A DNA stretch of 64,000 nucleotides from Mortierella sp. BCC40632 (lineage: Eukaryota > Mortierellomycota > Mortierellomycetes > Mortierellales > Mortierellaceae). Position 1 is the stretch's first letter, and each line of letters begins with the position of its first letter. The translations under genes were made by a program, and so were the position numbers. The notes beneath the pieces are model-generated. The model searched no databases and was not told the DNA's origin. It saw only the letters and a program-made list of their open reading frames with translations. The DNA lies in contig WAEK01000001.1 of NCBI GenBank assembly GCA_011634665.1, positions 2,912,001 to 2,976,000 on the forward strand. Direction: 5' to 3'. This document shows positions 56,411 through 64,000 of the stretch, one piece after another.

Positions 56411-58417
56411 ATGTCTCCACGAAAGGTTGATCAAGATTGGCCTCGCCATGGATCCCTCAAACTCTCAGTCTCCGACCGTGAACTTCTTGGTCAACCCTTG
56501 ACCTTCCCCTTTTCGAAAAAAGTCATCCGAAACCGATTCTGCAAGGCAGCATTGAGTGAATACCTTGCCCTTCTCGATGGCTCCCTTGAGCAAGCTAATT
56601 TGGATCGGTTTGTTCGATTGTATGAGGCCTGGGCTGAAGGTGGCTCGGGACTGGTCTTGACAGGCAATATCATGGTGGACCGGGTGATGCGTGAAGGTGA
56701 AAACAATATGGTCGTTACGGATGAGCGAGACTTGCCCATGTTGAAAGTCTGGGCCGAGTCTGTCCAAAAGCATGGTAAGTGCTTCAACTTTCTCCTCCTC
56801 CTCCTCCTCTTTCCCCCATTTTTGTTGGATTGTGTGTATGTGTGAATGAGTGAGAGCGATGGTGGGCACGGGCTTGCCTCTTTGGCCACCGGTTACTACG
56901 TCTCTGCCCTCTCTCTTCCCCTTGTTTTTTTTTTTGGTCAATCTTTGTTCCCTGTGAGACTGACCCAACTTTTTTTTTTCGGTATCGTTTCAATTGTACA
57001 CTTTGATAGGATCGGCCATTTATGCTCAGCTCAGTCACCCGGGACGACAGGCACACGGATTTTTAATCAAGAACCCAGTTGCCCCAAGTGCAATCCCAGT
57101 CACCAAGAGTCACCCAATGCTCGACTTTTGTAAGATTGAAAAAAGAAAAACAGAAAAAAGAAAAAGAAGAAAGAAAGGTCTTCTTGAGAGAGTGAGAGAG
57201 AGAGAGAGAGAGGAACCAAGTGGTTTCAATTTCATTTGTGGTTCATTACACAGGCTTTTTTCTTCCCATCCTCTACTCTCACAATGAGATTATGTGGAGC
57301 ACAAAAAAAAAAAAAGTCCTCATTTTTCTTTCGTCCATTCTTTGCTCATTTTATCCTCCTTTCCTTTCCTTTCCTTTCCTTTCCTTTCCTTTCCTTTCCT
57401 TTCCTTTCCTTATCTTTAGATGAGCCAAGAGAACTCACCATCCCCGAAATCAAGTCCATCATCAAATCCTTCATCACCACTTCCGTAATCCTGTCCAAGG
57501 CCGGTTTCGATGGTGTCCAACTTCATGGCGCCCACGGTTACTTGATTGCTCAGTTCCTCAACCCAAGAACCAACATCCGTCAGGACGAATATGGTGGCTC
57601 ACTCGAGAACAGGTTCCGGTTCTTGAAAGAGATCATCCTGGGAATCAAAGAGCAAACCTCAGAGAGCTTCTCGATCGGTGTCAAACTCAACAGTGTCGAT
57701 TTCGGTCGTCGTCGGTTCCAGGGACAACTCAACACAATCCAGAAATCAGAAGGGGCCGTCGATGTCCAGGGTGGGGAACAAGACGATCGGGAAGAACATT
57801 TGCAGGAGGCAGTCAAGGTTGCAGTTATGCTCGAAAAATTGGGAGTTGACTTTATTGAGGTTTCGGGAGGCAGTTACGAGAGTTGGGCTGAAGGTATTTT
57901 GGATGGTAAGGATGTCTTTAACAAGGATGGTCCCAAGACTCCCAAGATGAAGGAGAGCACCCGACAGCGAGAGGCCCATTTTGCAGTGTTTGCCGAACGC
58001 ATCTCTAGGGCCTTGACCACCACTAAGGTCATTCTCACAGGAGGATTTGTTTCAGGAACGGCCATGGCAGAGTCCCTCAAGGCCTCTTCCGATCCTCAGT
58101 CCGACACCAAGGATGGTTCAGCCCGAGGTGTACCTCACATTGATATGGTCGGCATTGGACGAGCCGTTTGTCAAGAACCTGATCTACCCAACTTGATCAT
58201 GTCGGGTGAGGTGACGGGTGGTCTTCAACTTCCTACAACCGGTGGATTTTTTGACGATGTGTTTATCTGTGGAGGCAATATTTTCCGAATGGGTGAAGGA
58301 TACTATCCTGTCATCTCTTTGCGTCATGTTGCCACGAGTCAATACCATTTGGCATTCTCGTACCGCTTTTCCAAGTATGCTATCCATCGTGTGAAGCGTG
58401 CACTTTGGCTTTGCTAG
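56411..58417 (+). CDS. Old Yellow Enzyme-family NADH:flavin oxidoreductase
   Basis: Exons 56411-56774, 57010-57129 and 57420-58417 give 493 residues. The FMN TIM-barrel family is clear: NRFCKAALSEYLA near residue 45, VLTGNIMVD, AQLSHPGRQAHG (exon 2), then FDGVQLHGAHGYLIAQFLNPRTN and YGGSLENRFRFL, the strongest signature. VILTGGF and GIGRAVCQEPDLP near the C-terminus are the phosphate-binding strands. HGAHG supplies the His pair that binds the substrate carbonyl or nitro group. About 35 charged residues (RRRFQGQ...DDREEHLQ) are inserted between IGVKLNSVDF and EAVKVAVMLEKLG. The C-terminal extension (FSYRFSKYAIHRVKRALWLC) is hydrophobic-basic and may bind membrane. Such enzymes reduce activated C=C bonds with NAD(P)H; the physiological substrate is unknown. 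Confidence 0.9.
57358..57410 (+). repeat. (TTTCC)n repeat at intron 3' end
   Basis: About ten units of CCTTT placed directly before the TCTTTAG acceptor of intron 2 of the oxidoreductase gene. It serves as, or has expanded from, the polypyrimidine tract. Confidence 0.88.
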
Positions 58418-59291
58418 AGCTGGTTTCTTTTCTTTCTTTCTTTCTTTCATGCATACTCCCCTCTACCCACAATATATACTTCTTCACTTGAGATTTTTTT
58501 TTTCCTTTCCTTTCTTTGGTTTTAACACAGCACTGAAAAAAAAACTTGACGTTTACTGAAATTGAAGAGGGATAATAAAATTTAAAAGACAAGAACAACA
58601 AAAACAAGGAATAGGCGTCTATGCTGGCATATGTGAAATAACAAATGAAGAAGAAAAAAAACACACACACAAAGAGAGAGAGCCCTTCCCCCCTCCCTTT
58701 CTCTGTATGATAAGAAAAGAAAAAAAAAAAAAAAAAAGGTGTGACGAGAGCCCCTTTGGTAACCTGGGTTTTGAGAGAGGAGCGAGAAAGAAAAAGAGAG
58801 AGAAAGAGAGAAAGTGAAAGAGGAGGAGATAAGAAGCTAAGGAAGCTCGGAGAAAGGATTGATGGAAAACTAGAAAGGGATCCGTTTCTTTGTATTGGCA
58901 TTTGGTCGTTTTTTTTTTTTTTTTTTTTTTTTTGTTTTTTTTGGGGGTGGTGGGTTCCTCATCTCTTTCACTCTTGGCTCGTCTATCCATCTAATTTTTG
59001 TTGTTTTGTTGTTGGTTGTTTTTTTTTTGTTTTGTTGTTGTTTTGGTTCTGATCAATTTCTCGTGAAGAGAAAGAGAGTAATGAACCTTCGGATTAGAAG
59101 AGTCGATAAGGAAATGTGAAATGCATGAAAGAATAGTAATTAAAGAAGAAAAAAAAAAAAGTTGGAGTCGATTGGAATATGGGATTAATTGTTACGAAGG
59201 AAGAGAGTTAGGTGGGTGGGGGGGGGGGTAAATGCTTTTCTGGCCCTTTCTTGTCTCTTGTTCTCTTTCTCTTTCTCTCTTTTTCTTCTTC
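58418..59291. other. Convergent 3' interval between oxidoreductase and VTC4 genes
   Basis: Carries (TTTC)n near 58428-58449, an A-run at about 58720-58737, a T-run at about 58909-58933 followed by TTG/TTTG repeats to 59043, and a G-run at about 59219-59228. No gene seen. Confidence 0.5.
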
Positions 59292-62200
59292 TTAAGAAGC
59301 ACCCGTAGCTGCAGGAGTCGATCCTGGATGTCCACTTTGAATGAATTTGGCTATTAAAAAAAGGGTAGGAGGGACAATGAGTACCAAAGAGACTGACCAA
59401 CCAAGCAATGAAAGAAAGAAAGTCCACATGAGGGGAGGGGGAGGAGGGGACCCTGCTGGTCACTTACTGTAAAAGTTCAAAAAGTATGCACCAAACAAGA
59501 AGACACACAGGACTGTGGGTCCGATACGGTCGTGGAACTGACGGTTGGGCTTGGTCGACAAGATATTGCACAGACGGATGTGGAAAATACCAAGCGCATA
59601 CAACATGGCCAATAATGTGATCACCGTCAAAACTGCTCCCGAGACTCGGGTCATGTAGTTACCAAAGTTCAGCAATGTCAACGAGATCTAGTGGTTCAAA
59701 AATGAAGGGCAGAATGCTTAGATCATGACCCTTTTTTTTTTTTTTTTAAAAAACACACACACACACACACACACAACCTAAATGACGGAATGGGGAAAAA
59801 CTTACCGATCCAAGAAGGACGGAGAACTGCAGCCAGTTCAAAAAGGTTCGCTCGTTCGCAAAAAAGACCTTGGGTTCCATCCGTACAGGAGGCGAGGCAC
59901 GCTTAGGAGGCATGGTCGCATTCGTGCCCTGTGAAGACTTCTTCTCTCGGAATCCGAATCGCTTACGACGGAAGAAGGACTTCTTTTTGGATCCACCCTC
60001 CTCCTCTGCTCCGACTTCTGCATGGTTGGCTGCCTGGTTCTTTTCTGTCAGGAAAGACTCGGCTCCGGCCGAAAGTCTCGAATCCCGATGGACCCATGGC
60101 CGCGATGGAGGAGCCATCACTGCCTGATTTGCAACCACCGTAGACCCACCATCGATCGGTGCAAGTGACAAAGGATGAACTCCTCCTGTTGAGAGACTGG
60201 CCCTTGAAGCTGTGCCCACGGGCTGATTATAAAAGTTGGCCATCGTCGTATTGGACGGACGACGGTTCGCCTGTTTCTCTTGCATCTTGGCCAGGTATGT
60301 GGCCTTGTCCATGGTCTTGGGCTGCTTCGGCTCAAATTCCGAGAGCGACTTGGCATTCTTGGCCGCCTCTGCGCCATTGGTCAAAGCTAGGGGTCGAATC
60401 GCGGCTCGGGGTGTACCGACGGGCCAGGCACGAGGCAAAAACTTGGTCAGACCAAAGTCAGTCGATGGTGGTTTACGAATGTCTTGATCCATCTGAGCCA
60501 ACCAGAAAGGAAGAATTTGGATCTTGTCTTCCAACAACGTGGCAACACCATGAATGTACTTGGAGAAGCGCGGGCATGACTCGACCAAATGAGAGTTGAT
60601 GAGCTCGACAATCCACTCTGGTGGTTCTTGACCATGATGTGTCTGAAGCTTGACCTCGAGGACGGCATAGGGGAATCGGGTCACGTCCTCAGCAGGCAAT
60701 TGCTTGAATGGCCAGTCAATACCGATATCCTCACGCTTCCAGTTGTCACCCGAGCGAAGACGACCGTAGTCATCCTCACGGATCAAGGACAGTTCTGTGT
60801 CAAGCGAGATACGAACACGGGCATCATTCGAGAGCTGGAAGGCCGTACGACGATAGAAGGCACGAATTTTGGGACGCATTTTCTTGGTCACAATGCTATT
60901 CTGGACCTCGTTCGCCAACTTTTGCATCAATTCGACATCCTTGACCGACTTTTGACCGCGTGCTCGGAGTTTGGCAAACTTGACGTCCATGGTGTAGTCG
61001 CCCGTGAGGTATGGGTTGATGTATTTGGTCTTGATTGGGAAACGTTCCTTGACACTCTGTTCGCCTGTCCATTTCTCACGATGTACCTTTCTTTCCAAAA
61101 AGCACTGACCGTTATCGGTCGGTGTGGGTCCGTACCATCGAACACGGATCGCCTGGGCCATGTCTGACTTTTCAAGACGTCCCTGATAACATTCAAAGTC
61201 ATCCGAGTCTACATAGACACTCGAGATGGCCGAATCGTTTTCCTCATAGTCCTTCTTGGTATTGAAGAGGAGGACAGGGAGGTGCTTCATGATGATCAAC
61301 TTGACCTCGGTAATGTTATCGGGATGAATCCAGTACTTGGTCGTGTCTCGAACAAACGCACTAGAGTCCCAGTTTGCGAATTGGTCATCGCCCTTGAGCT
61401 TTTGGCCGCGTGCCGCAACGATATGGTAAATGGCCGAGAGTCGGACAATAACAGAGTCAAAGTTTTCCTTGTGAAAGGGCTTGGTGTTCAGACGAACATG
61501 GAAGATTGACTTGAGCAACCACCCAGTTTGTTTCTATAATAGAGAGGTAGAGATAGAGAAAAATGTGCGTGTGAGTAAAAATAGACAGAATGCTAGCTTC
61601 GCTTTCTTTTGGAAGATGTTGTCATTGCCGATTTGGTTTGGAGGGTCAGAGCTTGGCCATTGACAAGTCTGTGTGTGTGTGTGGGGGGAGCCGAAAAGGG
61701 TGATAGTGCCACACCGCACTAAGATCTAGGACAGCGACCCCTGGACACTCCCTCACAAACATATGGTGTTGGTATTGTGGAGACTCATACTCTGATGGAT
61801 GGGTGTGTGTGTGGGAGGGAAGAAAGGTGCATATTATGTGCCGAGATCCGATCTTTTTTTCTTCTCTTTTGCATGATGGTCAATGGACTACAGTAGCCTG
61901 TCGCTCAAGTTTAGGACACGAAAGCTTCTAGGATTGAGATCATAGAACGGGCGCATCAAGGCCTAAAAGAGCAAGGCCGGAGTAATGTGCATGATCCCTT
62001 TCAGACTTGAGTGGTGACCATGAATTGGGCTGAGAACCCGTTCAATGACCATCTACCACAGACATTTTGATCTCAATGACCCAAATTCAGAGGATCTCAC
62101 GCTGAGGATTACTGAGGATGAACAAACTGTCTGCAAGGGACTGCACACGATCTTGTTCGAAATTGGTCGTGTGATGCATTTCCTCTCGGCAACAAACGCG

Positions 62201-62677
62201 ATCCTTTCATTCCAGGCTAGCTGGACTAGATCCCTTCACATGTAAGATCTGGGCGTATTGAAATGCTTGGTGGGGTGGGAGACTTACATCATGCTTCTTC
62301 ACAATCTTGAGGAAACCCGTGTAGTTGAGGCGGGTATAGCTGGACAGGACATCGATCTCGGCCACCAATCGGTGAAGTTCCACTTCAAGTGCTTGCCAAG
62401 TCTCTTCCTCAGCACCGTTCTTCTTGAATTCGAGAGCTTGTGCCTTGAAGTAGGTCAGCTTGCGAAGGATTTCGCCCACCTTGACGGATTGGAAGCTGTA
62501 GACCTTCTCGAGTTCTCGCTCGAGCAGCTCGACAAAGTACCCTTCATCTGTCTCAGTCCAGCACAGATGCGATGCAGCCGTGCGGGACTTGAGCACACCC
62601 TTGAGTTCATCATACGAGATGTAGTTGAAGGACCATTCTGGCTGGATCGAGTCCGCAAGATACTGACCAAACTTCAT
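59292..62677 (-). CDS. VTC4: VTC4, vacuolar polyphosphate polymerase (SPX-VTC-DUF202)
   Basis: Exons 62677-62288, 61533-59806, 59687-59468 and 59350-59292 give 798 residues. ATG 62677 opens the SPX domain ([22 protein letters not shown]; ...[13 protein letters not shown]), which senses inositol pyrophosphates. The tunnel polymerase domain follows at about 175-490: [69 protein letters not shown] and [10 protein letters not shown]. The Lys, Arg and Glu residues that bind triphosphate and metal in yeast Vtc4 are all present. A disordered basic linker leads to DUF202 ([20 protein letters not shown]) with three membrane segments. The enzyme polymerises ATP gamma-phosphate into polyphosphate at the vacuolar membrane. 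Good conservation of catalytic residues argues for Vtc4 and against the inactive Vtc2/3. Intron 1 is 754 bp. Confidence 0.95.
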
Positions 62678-63388
62678 TGCGATCTCAAATGAAAGGGGTC
62701 AGGATGTACTGTATGAAGAGTCGAGGGAGGGAAAGGAAGGAGAAGGGAGAGTCACTTGGCGAGTGTCTGGTGTAGGTTGCCCTGAGGACTGGTACTGGGG
62801 TTCCTGAGACGATGTGGGTCTGCTGAGCCAAGTTGATGGAGATGCGGCTGTGCGCGGTAGTAGGGACTAGATGGGATAGGAGAAGTGGTGATTCTGAGAG
62901 TGAGAGAAGGCGAGAGAGGAGAGTCTATTGGATTGAGAGAGGACCAGAGCAAGGAATAAGAAAAAGAAAAAGAGGTCGAGGTCAGAGTTACGTTCTGTGA
63001 GCAAACACATTTGGCGGGAGACGGGAGACGAGAAAATTCTTCTCAAAGGACCCAAGAAGTCGGGGCTACGAGAAATAAAATTGGCAGGAGGGAAAGGTAA
63101 GGCTGCTCTGCGTACAATCGAGCCACTTTCTGGAGCGCGCACGCACAGCAGCGCGGAGTGGAGAAGGTCGATGCGGGGATTCAGATGCAAATGAGAGCGA
63201 GGCTAAGTGGAATGAGTTTGCAATGCAATGACACCAATGAGCGAGATGGTTGAGGAGAATGAGATGAAGGATGGAGAAGGGATTGGGGCAACAAACAGGA
63301 GTCGAGTGGCGAGGAGACAAATATATGAAAACGGACCAGGCAAGCAAAGGACGAGCGAGAAAGAAAGAAGGGAAAGAGAGAGAGAGAG

Positions 63389-63468
<80 letters not shown>

Positions 63469-64000
63469 AGGCAGCCAGTTGTGCTTTAAACGGGCCTGCT
63501 TAAATAGCGCGCAATCTACTGCCCAGATGGCTTCCGAAATGTACGGTTATGCTGTTTTATCTGTCCTGTCCTGCGAGCTGAACCGTGCGCAATCTAAGCA
63601 AAGTTCGCGTCGCGTTCCACCCAAAACCCATCCAGTCAGGACAGGACTGCTTCCTGTATTCTTTCTCTCTCTCTCAACCAGGCAAAGAACGCGTGCCCTT
63701 TTTTTTTTCTCATTAGCCCTAGTCCATTCGCATGCATCTCGCTCTTACGAATCGTCATTGCCCTTTCTCTCGTTCATCCTTTCTAAATCCAATTGCAACA
63801 TCGAATCCTAGATCCTCGACATTCTCGGAGAACCACCCATTCAATGGTAGACATCCCAAGTCCATCTCATGTCTCTCTCCTATTGACCCTTTCTGGACAC
63901 TAGGCGGGAGCACAAAATAGAGAAGGGATATCTGTAGTGTGTTGCTCTGAAGCATTGCACTCTCCAGTAAAGGGCCCCAGGGACATCCCAAGTGTGAATC
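62678..64000. other. 5' region of VTC4, no gene seen
   Basis: The first about 300 bp upstream of VTC4 is G/A-rich on the plus strand, a pyrimidine-rich leader on the sense strand. The (GA)n array listed separately follows. No conserved protein appears to the end of the window. Confidence 0.5.
63379..63466 (+). repeat. (GA)n-rich microsatellite
   Basis: Imperfect GA/GAAA units followed by a perfect GA array of about 35 bp, 0.7 kb upstream of the VTC4 start codon. Confidence 0.88.

Noticed and set aside
1..64000. CRISPR arrays, LTR pairs, rRNA genes
   Set aside because: None found by eye. Tandem repeats are all short-unit microsatellites and the only mobile element is the LINE remnant.

Overview
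This window looks like nuclear DNA from an early-diverging fungus, most likely Mucoromycota and perhaps Mortierellomycotina (an inference). The signs are short GT-AG introns in most genes, fungal families (VTC polyphosphate polymerase, samB/Mub1-type MYND protein, PPxY arrestin adaptor, peroxisomal D-amino acid oxidase, GPI-type cysteine-rich protein), and two families usually associated with animals (an eIF4E-binding protein with a TOS motif, and a Grainyhead/CP2 factor). Non-coding DNA is full of homopolymers and GA/CT microsatellites. No bacterial, viral or CRISPR sequence was seen.

Layout. 1-3535: the 3' part of an unidentified fungal gene, then a secreted cysteine-rich protein on the minus strand. 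5131-7926: a tRNA-Trp gene and, 114 bp upstream of it, a complete insertion unit of a non-LTR retroelement (18-bp target-site duplication, poly(A) tail, broken RNase H and zinc-knuckle ORF, no reverse transcriptase). 8550-16802: EGLN-like prolyl hydroxylase (minus), 4E-BP (plus), samB/Mub1 (minus). 16803-23951: 7.1 kb with no convincing gene, rich in repeats. 23952-31578: arrestin-related adaptor, ribosomal protein eS17 (minus), D-amino acid oxidase. 35610-42025: TPT/SLC35-type transporter and Grainyhead/CP2 factor (minus), convergent. 44325-52416: ML-domain secreted protein, HDHD2-like HAD protein and the APC/C subunit Apc5, all plus strand. 54366-62677: DUF202 (Vtc1-like) membrane protein, Old Yellow Enzyme-family oxidoreductase, and VTC4 (minus).

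Functional links. Two polyphosphate-system genes (DUF202 protein and VTC4) lie within 8.3 kb of each other. Growth and degradation control is represented by 4E-BP (TOR and translation), samB/Mub1 and Apc5 (ubiquitin ligases) and the arrestin adaptor (Rsp5/Nedd4-type ligase recruitment). These genes are otherwise independent; there is no operon-like organisation. Gene models were built by hand from splice signals. For every complete multi-exon model the exon lengths sum to a multiple of three, except that eS17 lacks a confirmed initiator exon and one Apc5 junction needs a weak donor.
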